Below, piece by piece: positions 1-9,200 of a DNA stretch of 28,486 nucleotides. Within the stretch, counting starts at the first letter, position 1. Each line of letters begins with the position of its first letter. A program made the translations under genes and the position numbers. The notes beneath the pieces were generated by a model. It was not told the origin of the DNA. It ran no database searches and saw nothing but the letters and a program-made list of their open reading frames with translations. The stretch spans positions 1 to 28,486 of the forward strand of contig CBFIHE010000026.1 in NCBI GenBank assembly GCA_965662345.1, read 5' to 3'. Source of the stretch: UBA6049 sp965662345 (lineage in GTDB: Bacteria > Bacteroidota > Bacteroidia > Flavobacteriales_G > Salibacteraceae).

Positions 1-402
1 ATTATAAAATTGCAAGTACGAGGTGGAGCCGCAAACCCATCACCTCCGGTAGGTCCGGCTTTGGGTGCTAAGGGCGTGAACATTATGGAATTCTGTAAGC
101 AGTTCAACGGCCGTACGCAAGACAAAGCAGGTAAAGTTCTTCCGGTAGTGATTACGGTTTATACTGATAAGTCTTTTGACTTTATCATAAAAACTCCACC
201 GGTAGCAGTACAACTCAAGGAAGCAGCCAAATTGAAGTCGGGTTCTCCAGAACCTAACAGAAAGAAGGTTGCGTCCGTTACCAACGATCAAGTCAGAGCC
301 ATTGCAGAAGACAAAATGCAAGATCTGAATTGCTTTACGGTAGAGTCAGCCATGAGTATGGTTGCGGGTACTGCACGCAGTATGGGAATTACAGTTAAGT
401 AG
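1..402 (+). CDS. rplK: 50S ribosomal protein L11 (5' end cut by window edge)
   Basis: L11 binds the GTPase-associated region of 23S rRNA at the base of the L7/L12 stalk. The reading frame is open from base 1 (I-I-K-L-Q-V-R-G-G-A) and runs to TAG at 400-402, so about 7-10 N-terminal residues lie outside the window; the TTG at base 10 is an internal Leu, not a start. Family hallmarks are the proline-rich NPSPPVGPALG stretch (start of the N-domain), the NIMEFCKQFN segment and the C-terminal RNA-binding domain ending in VAGTARSMGITVK. It lies 19 nt upstream of rplA, the usual L11-L1 pairing. In many bacteria L1 represses this pair through a site in the rplK leader, which is not in view. Confidence 0.97.
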   Translation: MIKLQVRGGAANPSPPVGPALGAKGVNIMEFCKQFNGRTQDKAGKVLPVVITVYTDKSFDFIIKTPPVAVQLKEAAKLKSGSPEPNRKKVASVTNDQVRAIAEDKMQDLNCFTVESAMSMVAGTARSMGITVK

Positions 403-421
403 TATTCGTAAAAAAGAAGTT

Positions 422-1117
422 ATGGCTAAGCTAACGAAAAAGCAAAAAGAAGCCCTTTCAAAATACGACCCAGCCAAAGAATATACGCTAGATGAAGCTA
501 CTTCCATCGTGAAGGAGATTTCAACTACGAAATTCGATGCATCGGTTGATTTAGCAGTGCGATTAGGGGTTGACCCACGTAAGGCAAATCAAATGGTACG
601 TGGTTCGGTGTCTTTACCTCACGGAACAGGAAAAGATATTCGCGTTTTGGTTCTTTGTACTCCTGACAAGGAAGAAGAAGCAAAAGCAGCGGGTGCTGAT
701 TATGTAGGTTTAGACGAGTATGTTGATAAGATTAAGGGCGGATGGACAGATGTTGATGTAATCATCACTATGCCATCGGTAATGGGCAAAGTAGGCGCCT
801 TGGGTCGCATTCTCGGTCCTCGCGGATTGATGCCAAACCCAAAAACGGGTACGGTAACTATGGATATTGCCAAAGCAGTTCAAGAGACCAAAGCAGGTAA
901 AATTGACTTTAAAGTTGATAAATTCGGTATCATTCATGCTGCCGTTGCTAAGGCATCTTTTGAAAAAGGCAAGATCTATGAGAATGCCAATGAGCTATTA
1001 CAAACTATCATTAAGCTTAAACCGGCAGCTGCCAAGGGAACATATGTGAAGAGTATTACACTCAGTAGCACTATGAGCCCAGGGATCAAAATTGAGCCCA
1101 AAGCTGTTGGAGCTTAA
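422..1117 (+). CDS. rplA: 50S ribosomal protein L1
   Basis: L1 forms the mobile stalk at the ribosomal E site and is commonly a translational repressor of its own operon. ATG at 422 gives 231 aa, the normal length for bacterial L1 (about 230). The frame is open upstream to 362, but starting there would add residues overlapping rplK that resemble no L1 N-terminus; MAKLTKKQKEA is a typical start. Recognisable segments are the N-terminal domain I strand (FDASVDLAVRLGVDPRKANQ), the VRGSVSLPHGTGK motif, the GPRGLMPNPKTGTVT signature of domain II, and the C-terminal return to domain I with KGTYVKSITLSSTMSPGIK. rplJ follows after 24 nt, so the two are co-transcribed. Confidence 0.98.
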   Translation: MAKLTKKQKEALSKYDPAKEYTLDEATSIVKEISTTKFDASVDLAVRLGVDPRKANQMVRGSVSLPHGTGKDIRVLVLCTPDKEEEAKAAGADYVGLDEYVDKIKGGWTDVDVIITMPSVMGKVGALGRILGPRGLMPNPKTGTVTMDIAKAVQETKAGKIDFKVDKFGIIHAAVAKASFEKGKIYENANELLQTIIKLKPAAAKGTYVKSITLSSTMSPGIKIEPKAVGA

Positions 1118-1141
1118 GTGAAATTCGGGAAAGGTTAACAC

Positions 1142-1843
1142 ATGACCAGAGAAGAAAAAGCGAAAGCAATAGATGAGTTGGTTGATGTCCTCACCAGTAC
1201 AGGTGTGGTTTACTTGACCGATATTTCTGAACTTGACGCTGAGAACACTTCTAAACTGCGTAGACTTTGCCACAAAAGCGACATTAAGTTGCAAGTGGTA
1301 AAGAATACATTGCTTAAAAAGGCAATGGAGCGTGTAGAAGGTAAAGATTTCGGTGAAATGCCTAGTACGGCAGTTGGCAACACTTCGTTAATGTTAACGG
1401 AAGTTGGTAACGCTCCTGCTAAGCTGATCAAAGAGTTCAGAAAAGGTGCAGAAAAGCCGATTTTAAAATCGGCTTATGTAGAAGAGGCAGTTTTTGTCGG
1501 AGATGAAATGCTAGAAGCTCTCGTGAGCTTGAAAAGCAAAAATGAAGTTATTGCAGATGTTATTGCATTGCTTCAATCTCCTGCTAAGACAGTTGTANNN
1601 NNNNNNNNNNNNNNNNNNNNNNNNNNNNNNNNNNNNNNNNNNNNNNNNNNNNNNNNNNNNNNNNNNNNNNNNNNNNNNNNNNNNNNNNNNNNNNNTCTCG
1701 TGAGCTTGAAAAGCAAAAATGAAGTTATTGCAGATGTTATTGCATTGCTTCAATCTCCTGCTAAGACAGTTGTATCTCAACTACAATCGGGTGGCAGTAA
1801 AATTGCCGGAATTGTTAAGACGCTTTCAGAAAGGGAAGCATAA
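1142..1843 (+). CDS. rplJ: 50S ribosomal protein L10 (interrupted by an assembly gap)
   Basis: L10 anchors the L7/L12 dimers to the ribosome and with them represses translation of its own mRNA in well-studied bacteria. The N-terminal RNA-binding domain (MTREEKAKAIDELVDVL, KLRRLCHKSDIKLQVVKNTLLKKAM) and the C-terminal helix that holds L7/L12 are present. The frame runs 233 codons only because it contains 98 N (1598-1695) and two identical 79-bp copies on either side (1519-1597 and 1696-1774). Removing the N run and one copy removes 177 nt, exactly 59 codons. This leaves an uninterrupted 174-aa protein, the normal L10 length, ending SGGSKIAGIVKTLSEREA. I read the gene as intact and the gap as a scaffolding error. 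Confidence 0.96.
   Translation: MTREEKAKAIDELVDVLTSTGVVYLTDISELDAENTSKLRRLCHKSDIKLQVVKNTLLKKAMERVEGKDFGEMPSTAVGNTSLMLTEVGNAPAKLIKEFRKGAEKPILKSAYVEEAVFVGDEMLEALVSLKSKNEVIADVIALLQSPAKTVVXXXXXXXXXXXXXXXXXXXXXXXXXXXXXXXXXLVSLKSKNEVIADVIALLQSPAKTVVSQLQSGGSKIAGIVKTLSEREA
1519..1597 (+). repeat. 79-bp exact direct repeat, left copy at gap edge
   Basis: These 79 bp are identical base for base to 1696-1774 and end exactly where the N run begins. The pattern expected when two contig ends overlap but were not merged is an identical terminal segment on each side of a gap, which is what is seen here. The repeat codes for one stretch of L10 that occurs once in the family. Confidence 0.95.
1598..1695. other. 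Assembly gap (98 N) inside rplJ
   Basis: A run of 98 undetermined bases lies between two identical 79-bp segments. L10 length and alignment leave no room for extra sequence, so the true gap size is probably negative: the flanking contigs overlap by 79 bp. Confidence 0.97.
1696..1774 (+). repeat. 79-bp exact direct repeat, right copy at gap edge
   Basis: This is the second copy of the segment at 1519-1597 and begins exactly at the first base after the N run. It continues in frame into the true C-terminus of L10. It should be collapsed with the left copy. Confidence 0.95.
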
Positions 1844-1878
1844 TTATTTCATTGAACTAAGTTTTAAATTATATAGAA

Positions 1879-2256
1879 ATGGCTGATTTAAAAGAATTCG
1901 CAGAGCAGCTTGTTAACTTAACTGTTAAAGAAGTAAACGAACTAGCAGATATTTTAAAAGAGGAGTACGGTATTGAGCCGGCTGCTGCTGCTGCTGTTGC
2001 TGTTGCAGGTCCTGCTGCAGGTGGTGGTGATGCTGCTGAAGAACAGACTGAATTTGACGTAATCCTTAAGGCTGCTGGCGGTCAAAAACTGAAAGTAGTT
2101 AAGGTTGTTAAAGAGTTGACAGGTCTTGGCCTGAAAGAAGCGAAAGAAATCGTTGACGGTGCACCTAAAGAATTAAAGCAAGGTGTTGCAAAAGACGAAG
2201 CAGAAGCTTTAAAAGCGCAGCTTGAAGAAGCTGGTGCAGAAGTAGAGATCAAGTAA
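1879..2256 (+). CDS. rplL: 50S ribosomal protein L7/L12
   Basis: L7/L12 forms the multi-copy stalk that recruits translational GTPases. ATG at 1879 gives 125 aa, the usual length. It has the N-terminal dimerisation helices (MADLKEFAEQLVNLTVKEVNELADILKEE, about 1-30) and a flexible Ala/Gly-rich hinge at about 34-52. The hinge DNA begins with five tandem GCT codons at 1981-1995. The globular C-terminal domain carries FDVILKAAG, KLKVVKVVKELTGLGLKEAK and the final EEAGAEVEIK. It follows rplJ after 35 nt. A perfect hairpin at 2292-2318 lies between it and rpoB, which fits the greater need for L7/L12 than for polymerase subunits. Confidence 0.98.
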   Translation: MADLKEFAEQLVNLTVKEVNELADILKEEYGIEPAAAAAVAVAGPAAGGGDAAEEQTEFDVILKAAGGQKLKVVKVVKELTGLGLKEAKEIVDGAPKELKQGVAKDEAEALKAQLEEAGAEVEIK

Positions 2257-2291
2257 TTGATCACTTCTACTTTCCATTGAGATTGCAATGA

Positions 2292-2318
2292 GGTTTAGGC
2301 CCTTTTTGGGCCTAAACC
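2292..2318 (+). promoter_or_regulatory. rplL-rpoB intergenic hairpin (candidate attenuator or processing site)
   Basis: Two perfect 11-bp arms (GGTTTAGGCCC at 2292-2302 and GGGCCTAAACC at 2308-2318) enclose a TTTTT loop. No U-run follows the 3' arm, so this is not a canonical intrinsic terminator. In E. coli the same gap holds an attenuator and an RNase III site; the role here is inferred from position and structure. Confidence 0.7.
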
Positions 2319-2367
2319 CTATTGTGTTTATAGCTGTTCATAGTTCTAACATATCGATTTGACGTCC

Positions 2368-5300
2368 ATGGCTGATATCAAGAACACGCGAGTAAGTTTC
2401 GCATCCATCAAAAACCAACTCGATTATCCAGATCTTCTGGATATCCAAATTAAGTCGTTTCAAGATTTTTTTCAACTTGAAACAACATCAGATAAACGCG
2501 CTAATGAGGGCCTTTTTAAGGTGTTCCAAGAGAACTTCCCCATTACTGATGCACGGAATAACTTCGTGCTTGAGTTTCTGGACTACTTCGTAGATCCACC
2601 GCGTTACTCCATTGATGAGTGCATCGAGCGTGGACTCACATACAGTGTGCCTTTAAAGGCAAAAATGAAATTGTACTGTACGGATCCCGAGCACGAAGAT
2701 TTTGAAACAATCGTGCAGGATGTGTACCTGGGAACAATTCCTTACATGACTCCTTCAGGATCCTTTGTAGTAAATGGTGCTGAACGTGTAATCGTTTCCC
2801 AATTGCACCGTTCACCTGGTGTATTCTTCGGACAGAGTTATCACGCAAATGGTACAAAATTGTATTCTGCGCGTGTAATTCCGTTTAAAGGTTCTTGGAT
2901 AGAGTTTGCAACAGATATCAATAGTGTGATGTACGCATACATCGATCGGAAGAAGAAGCTTCCGGTAACCACATTGTTGCGCTCTATCGGTTACGAAAGT
3001 GACAAAGAGATTCTCGAGATCTTTGATTTAGCCGATGAGGTAAAAGTCAGCAAGTCGGGTCTCAAGAAAGTTGTAGGTAGAAAATTGGCTGCTCGGGTAT
3101 TGAAAACGTGGTTTGAGGATTTCGTTGATGAAGATACAGGAGAGGTAGTTTCTATTGAGCGTAATGAAGTAATTATAGATCGCGAAACAGTAATTGAGCA
3201 AGATCATCTCGAAATGATTTTGGATTCAGGAGTGAAGACCATCTTGTTGCACAAAGAAGATGTAAACGCTGCTGATTATGCAATCATTTATAATACGTTA
3301 CAAAAAGACCCTTCGAACTCTGAAATTGAAGCGGTTGAACATATTTATAGAGTTCTACGTAATGCGGAACCACCTGATGAGGAAACAGCTCGTGGGGTAA
3401 TAGACAAATTATTCTTCTCAGAAAAGCGTTATGACTTAGGAGAAGTTGGTCGTTTCCGCATCAATAAGAAATTGAACTTGGACGTGGATATGGAAATTCG
3501 CGTACTTACCAAGCAAGATATTATTTCCATCATCAGCTATTTGATTGAGTTAATCAACTCAAAAACAGATGTTGATGATATAGACCACTTGTCTAACAGA
3601 CGCGTTCGAACAGTAGGCGAGCAATTGTATGCTCAGTTTGGTGTTGGTTTAGCTCGTATGGCTAGAACCATTCGTGAACGTATGAATGTGCGAGACAACG
3701 AAGTGTTTACACCAATTGATTTGATCAATGCGAAAACGCTTTCTTCAGTCATCAATTCATTCTTTGGTACAAACCAGCTGTCTCAATTCATGGATCAAAC
3801 CAATCCATTATCTGAGATTACGCACAAAAGACGTTTATCGGCCTTAGGACCAGGTGGACTCTCTCGTGAAAGAGCAGGTTTTGAGGTTCGAGATGTTCAC
3901 TATACTCACTACGGTAGGTTATGTACTATTGAAACTCCTGAGGGACCAAACATAGGTTTGATTTCATCCCTTTGCGTATACGCTAAGGTGAATAAACTTG
4001 GATTTATTGAAACACCTTATCGAAATGTAGAAGAAGGTAAAGTAGACCTCACACAAAAGGCTGTTACTTACCTTTCTGCAGAGGAAGAAGATGGTAAGAC
4101 CATTGCTCAAGCCAACGCTATCCTAAAAGATAACGGTGAATTTGAGTCAGATAGAATAAAATCAAGATACGAAGGTGACTTCCCGGTTGTAGAGCCGAAT
4201 GATGTTACTTTAATGGATGTTGCTCCAAACCAGATTGCCTCAATCGCGGCATCTATGATTCCTTTCTTGGAACATGATGATGCAAACCGTGCATTGATGG
4301 GATCGAACATGCAACGTCAGGCGGTTCCGTTATTACGTCCTCAAGCTCCTGTTGTAGGTACAGGTTTGGAAGGACGCGTAGCACGTGATTCTCGCGTATT
4401 AATAAACGCAGAAGGCAACGGTACAGTTGAATATGTAGATGCAAACGAAGTTCGCATTAAGTATGACCGTAATGAAGAAGACGAATTAGTAAGTTTTGAC
4501 GGCCCTGCTAAGAGCTATAAACTTACCAAGTTTGTTAAGACCAATCAAGGAACTACAATAAACTTGAAACCGATTGTTCGTCCAGGAGATCGCGTTGAAA
4601 AAGGTCAGGTTCTTTGTGACGGATATGCAACTGAACAAGGAGAGCTTGCTCTTGGACGAAACCTTAAAGTGGCATTTATGCCTTGGAAAGGTTACAACTT
4701 TGAGGATGCAATTGTAATCTCTGAAAAGGTTGTTAGAGATGATATATTCACTTCTATTCACGTTGAAGAGTTTACGCTTGAAGTTCGTGACACAAAACGC
4801 GGTTTAGAAGAGTTAACAGCAGATATCCCGAACGTTTCAGAAGAAGCTACACGCAACCTAGATGAAAACGGGTTAGTGAGAATAGGTACTGAGATAGGTG
4901 AGGGCGATATTCTTATAGGTAAGATCACACCTAAGGGTGAAAGTGATCCTACTCCAGAAGAAAAACTACTTCGCGCAATCTTTGGTGACAAAGCAGGTGA
5001 TGTAAAGGATGCATCATTGAAAGCTGGTCCTTCTATGAAGGGTGTTGTTATTGATAAGAAATTGTTTTCAAGAGCAATTAAAGATCGCAGACAAAAAGCC
5101 AAAGAGAAAGAGGTAATTGACAAAATAGACGAAGAGCACAACAAGACTCTAGCTGAGATTAAAGAAGTGCTCGTTGAAAAGTTATTCGGACTTTGTGGTG
5201 GAAAGGCTTCTCAAGGTGTCTTGAATACCTACAAAGAAGAGGTAATTAAAAAAGGCACGAAGTTTACGCAGAAGTTGTTAATGACCTTAGATTATTCTGA

Positions 5301-6177
5301 GATTAACCCATCAGGGTGGACAACCGATGCTCAAAAGAATGCTTTAATTGAAAGGTTATTTACAAATTACCAAATCAAGGCTAATGAAGCAATTGGTTCT
5401 TGGAGACGTAATAAGTTCCAAGTATCTGTAGGAGATGAATTGCCTGCAGGCATTGTACAGTTAGCTAAAGTTTATGTTGCCAAAAAACGTAAACTTAAAG
5501 TAGGTGATAAGATGGCGGGACGTCACGGAAACAAGGGTATTGTTGCTCGTATTGTTCGCCAAGAGGATATGCCGTTCTTAGAAGATGGAACACCAGTAGA
5601 TATCGTATTGAATCCACTTGGGGTACCATCACGTATGAACTTGGGGCAGATTTATGAAACTGTTCTTGGTTGGGCTGGTATGAAGTTAGGCGTGAAATTC
5701 GCCACTCCTATTTTTGACGGTGCATCCGTTGATGATATCGGTGAGTGGACAGAAAAGGCAGGAATTCCTCGATTGGGTAAAACACCAGTATATGATGGAG
5801 GTTCGGGAGAAAAATTCGATCAGCCTGCAACTGTTGGTGTAATTTACATGCTCAAGCTTCACCACCTAGTAGATGATAAGATGCACGCACGTTCCATAGG
5901 TCCTTACTCATTAATTACACAACAACCGTTGGGTGGTAAAGCTCAATTTGGTGGTCAGCGTTTTGGTGAGATGGAGGTATGGGCGCTTGAAGCGTTTGGT
6001 GCAGCAAATATCCTACAGGAAATGCTAACGGTTAAGTCTGATGACGTAATCGGTAGAGCAAAAGCTTATGAATCAATCGTTAAGGGTGAATCAATGCCAA
6101 AACCAGGTCTACCTGAGTCTTTCAACGTATTGCTTCATGAAATGAGCGGATTGGGTCTTAACATCACACTAGATTAA
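2368..6177 (+). CDS. rpoB: DNA-directed RNA polymerase subunit beta
   Basis: This is the beta subunit of RNA polymerase. ATG at 2368 (MADIKNTRVSFASIKNQ) gives 1269 aa, normal for Bacteroidota. An in-frame TTG nine bases upstream is possible but less likely. The rifampicin-binding cluster is recognisable at about 467-510: LSQFMDQTNPLSEITHKRR followed by LSALGPGGLSRERAGFE. The residues matching E. coli D516, H526 and S531 are D476, H486 and S491, all of wild-type identity, which predicts a rifampicin-sensitive enzyme. GDKMAGRHGNKG near the active centre is at 1046-1057, and the C-terminal SFNVLLHEMSGLGLNITLD clamp segment is complete. rpoC follows after 29 nt. Confidence 0.99.
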   Translation: MADIKNTRVSFASIKNQLDYPDLLDIQIKSFQDFFQLETTSDKRANEGLFKVFQENFPITDARNNFVLEFLDYFVDPPRYSIDECIERGLTYSVPLKAKMKLYCTDPEHEDFETIVQDVYLGTIPYMTPSGSFVVNGAERVIVSQLHRSPGVFFGQSYHANGTKLYSARVIPFKGSWIEFATDINSVMYAYIDRKKKLPVTTLLRSIGYESDKEILEIFDLADEVKVSKSGLKKVVGRKLAARVLKTWFEDFVDEDTGEVVSIERNEVIIDRETVIEQDHLEMILDSGVKTILLHKEDVNAADYAIIYNTLQKDPSNSEIEAVEHIYRVLRNAEPPDEETARGVIDKLFFSEKRYDLGEVGRFRINKKLNLDVDMEIRVLTKQDIISIISYLIELINSKTDVDDIDHLSNRRVRTVGEQLYAQFGVGLARMARTIRERMNVRDNEVFTPIDLINAKTLSSVINSFFGTNQLSQFMDQTNPLSEITHKRRLSALGPGGLSRERAGFEVRDVHYTHYGRLCTIETPEGPNIGLISSLCVYAKVNKLGFIETPYRNVEEGKVDLTQKAVTYLSAEEEDGKTIAQANAILKDNGEFESDRIKSRYEGDFPVVEPNDVTLMDVAPNQIASIAASMIPFLEHDDANRALMGSNMQRQAVPLLRPQAPVVGTGLEGRVARDSRVLINAEGNGTVEYVDANEVRIKYDRNEEDELVSFDGPAKSYKLTKFVKTNQGTTINLKPIVRPGDRVEKGQVLCDGYATEQGELALGRNLKVAFMPWKGYNFEDAIVISEKVVRDDIFTSIHVEEFTLEVRDTKRGLEELTADIPNVSEEATRNLDENGLVRIGTEIGEGDILIGKITPKGESDPTPEEKLLRAIFGDKAGDVKDASLKAGPSMKGVVIDKKLFSRAIKDRRQKAKEKEVIDKIDEEHNKTLAEIKEVLVEKLFGLCGGKASQGVLNTYKEEVIKKGTKFTQKLLMTLDYSEINPSGWTTDAQKNALIERLFTNYQIKANEAIGSWRRNKFQVSVGDELPAGIVQLAKVYVAKKRKLKVGDKMAGRHGNKGIVARIVRQEDMPFLEDGTPVDIVLNPLGVPSRMNLGQIYETVLGWAGMKLGVKFATPIFDGASVDDIGEWTEKAGIPRLGKTPVYDGGSGEKFDQPATVGVIYMLKLHHLVDDKMHARSIGPYSLITQQPLGGKAQFGGQRFGEMEVWALEAFGAANILQEMLTVKSDDVIGRAKAYESIVKGESMPKPGLPESFNVLLHEMSGLGLNITLD

Positions 6178-6206
6178 TGTTTCTTCACCTTTAGACATCG
6201 AGGAAA

Positions 6207-9200
6207 ATGGCAGTAAGAAAAGATAATAGATTGAAGAGTAACTTTAAGAAAATCGTGATTTCACTTGCATCACCAGAAATGGTGTTGGAACGTTCTCACG
6301 GTGAAGTACTCAAGCCTGAAACAATTAACTACCGTACCTACAAACCAGAGAGAGATGGTTTGTTTTGCGAACGTATTTTTGGTCCGGTAAAAGATTACGA
6401 ATGTCACTGCGGTAAATACAAGCGCATCCGTTATAAAGGAATCGTTTGTGATAGATGTGGTGTAGAAGTAACTGAAAAGAAAGTGAGACGCGAGCGCATG
6501 GGGCACATTGCCTTGGTAGTTCCCGTAGCACACATTTGGTACTTCAAATCTCTTCCGAATAAAATCGGATACTTATTAGGACTTCCTTCCAAGAAATTGG
6601 ATACGATTATTTACTACGAGCGCTATGTGGTTATTAGCCCAGGGCTTGCGGTAAACGAAGAAGGAGAGTCTTATGAAGTTATGGAGTTTTTGTCTGAAGA
6701 AGAGTACTTAGACGCATTGGATAGACTTCCTAATCGTTCTGAGAATCAATATTTAGATGATCACGATCCTAACAAGTTTATCGCTAAGATGGGTGCTGAG
6801 GCACTTCATGATTTATTGGCTCGTTTGGATTTAGACCAGCTATCATATGATTTACGTCACAAGGCAAACACAGAAACTTCTCAGCAACGTAAGAATGAAG
6901 CGCTAAAACGTTTGCAAGTTGTTGAGGCATTCCGTGATGCTAATGGCAGAATGGAGAACCGTCCGGAGTGGATGATTACAAAAGTAGTTCCGGTGATTCC
7001 ACCTGAATTACGTCCATTGGTTCCTCTAGACGGTGGTAGATTTGCAACTTCTGATTTGAATGATTTATACCGTAGAGTGATTATTCGTAACAATCGTTTG
7101 AAGCGACTGTTAGAGATCAAAGCTCCAGAAGTGATTTTACGTAACGAGAAGCGTATGCTTCAAGAAGCGGTAGATTCATTGTTTGATAACTCTCGTAAAT
7201 CAAGCGCAGTTAAAACTGAATCTAACAGAGCGTTGAAATCGCTTTCAGATTCACTAAAAGGTAAACAAGGTCGATTCCGCCAAAACCTATTGGGTAAGCG
7301 TGTTGATTACTCTGCACGTTCAGTAATCGTTGTTGGTCCTGAATTGAAAATGCATGAGTGTGGTTTGCCAAAGAATATGGCAGCTGAGCTCTACAAGCCA
7401 TTTATCATACGCAAGTTGATTGAACGCGGTATTGTTAAAACCGTGAAATCAGCCAAGAAAATTGTAGACCGCAAGGAACCAGTAGTATGGGATATTTTGG
7501 AGAATGTGTTGAAAGGACATCCAGTTCTTCTCAACCGTGCACCAACCCTTCACCGTTTGGGTATCCAAGCATTCCAACCAAAATTAGTTGAGGGTAAAGC
7601 TATCCAGCTTCACCCTTTGGCTTGTACTGCATTCAACGCAGATTTTGATGGTGATCAAATGGCGGTGCATTTACCATTAGGTAATGCGGCAATATTAGAG
7701 GCTCAATTGTTAATGCTAGGTTCACACAATATTCTGAACCCTGCCAACGGAGCTCCTATTACAGTTCCTTCACAGGATATGGTTCTCGGACTGTATTACA
7801 TTACCAAGGAACGCACAGCTACAAAGGCGCATCCTGTTAAAGGCGAAGGCATGGTGTTCTACTCATCTGAGGAAGTAATCATTGCTTTCAATGAGAAGAA
7901 GCTAGATCTTCATGCTAAAATCAAATGTAAGGTACCTGTTGTAGAGGATGGTGTAGTTACTATGCAGTTGAAAGACACTACCTGTGGTAGAGTTATGTTT
8001 AACGAAGTGGTACCTCAAGAGGTTGGATTTATTGATGAGCTTCTAACGAAGAAGTCATTAAGAGGAATCATTAGTAATATCCTTCACAGAACTGGTGTTG
8101 CTAGAGCTGCACAGTTCTTAGATGACATCAAATCAATGGGTTATTACTGGGCCTTTAAAGGTGGTTTGTCATTCAACATTGAGGATGTAATTATTCCTGA
8201 TGAGAAAGACAAACTCGTAGACGAAGCTCAAGCTCAGGTTGATGAAATCTGGGGCAACTACAACATGGGTCTCATCACGAACAATGAGCGCTACAACCAA
8301 ATTATTGATGTTTGGACGCACACGAACTCCAAGCTAACCAATATTTTGATGGATCGCCTAGAGAACGATAATCAAGGATTTAACTCCATTTACATGATGT
8401 TCCACTCTGGTGCACGTGGTTCTAAGGAGCAGATTCGTCAGTTATCTGGTATGCGTGGATTGATGGCTAAACCGAAAAAATCAGGTTCTCAAGGTGGAGA
8501 CATTATCGAGAATCCTATTCTTTCAAACTTTAAAGAGGGGCTATCTATCCTAGAGTACTTTATCTCTACTCACGGTGCTCGTAAAGGTTTGGCAGATACC
8601 GCCTTGAAAACTGCCGATGCGGGTTACCTAACACGTAGGTTGGTAGATGTAGCACAAGATGTCGTAATTTCAGAACCAGATTGTGGTACACTTCGTGGAT
8701 TAGTAGCTACAGCACTGAAAAAGAACGAAGAGATTGTTGAGCCATTGAGCGAACGAATCGTAGGTCGCTCTTCTGTGCATGATATCTACCACCCTGAAAC
8801 GAACGAGATAATTGTAGAAGCAGGTGGTTTCATAAATGAAGGTGTTGCTAAATCGATTGATGATGCGAATATTGAAGAGGTAGAAATCCGTTCAGTATTA
8901 ACTTGTGAAGCAGAGCGTGGTGCATGTGGTAAGTGCTATGGTAGAAACTTAGCTACTGGCCGTATGGTGCAGCGTGGTGAATCTGTTGGTGTTGTGGCGG
9001 CACAATCCATTGGTGAGCCGGGTACACAGTTAACGTTGAGAACATTCCATGTTGGGGGTACAGCTTCTAACATTGCGTCTGAATCAAAAGTTATTGCCAA
9101 GGGAGATGGTGTTTTAGAGATAGATGAATTACGTACAGTAGAAAAAGTTAATGATCAAGGTGAAAAAGTTCACGTGGTTGTTGGCCGATCTGCAGAAATG

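Noticed and set aside
1519..1774. A genuine tandem duplication within L10
   Set aside because: The copies are identical to the base and abut the N run exactly, and L10 is of normal length only when one copy is removed. Assembly overlap explains it better.
1981..1995. Five tandem GCT units as a phase-variable repeat
   Set aside because: They encode the normal Ala-rich hinge of L7/L12. The length is common in the family and slippage by whole codons would not change the frame.
2350..2367. A promoter just before rpoB (TCGATTTG)
   Set aside because: It mismatches the TAnnTTTG consensus at a key position and there is no -33 element. rpoB is explained by read-through from rplL.
3780..3850. Rifampicin-resistance substitutions in rpoB
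   Set aside because: All the main resistance positions (D476, H486, S491) keep the wild-type residue.
4758..5144. A 128-aa open frame on the minus strand inside rpoB
   Set aside because: It lies wholly antisense to a conserved part of rpoB, and its Ser-rich sequence is typical of reverse-frame translation. It matches no family I know.
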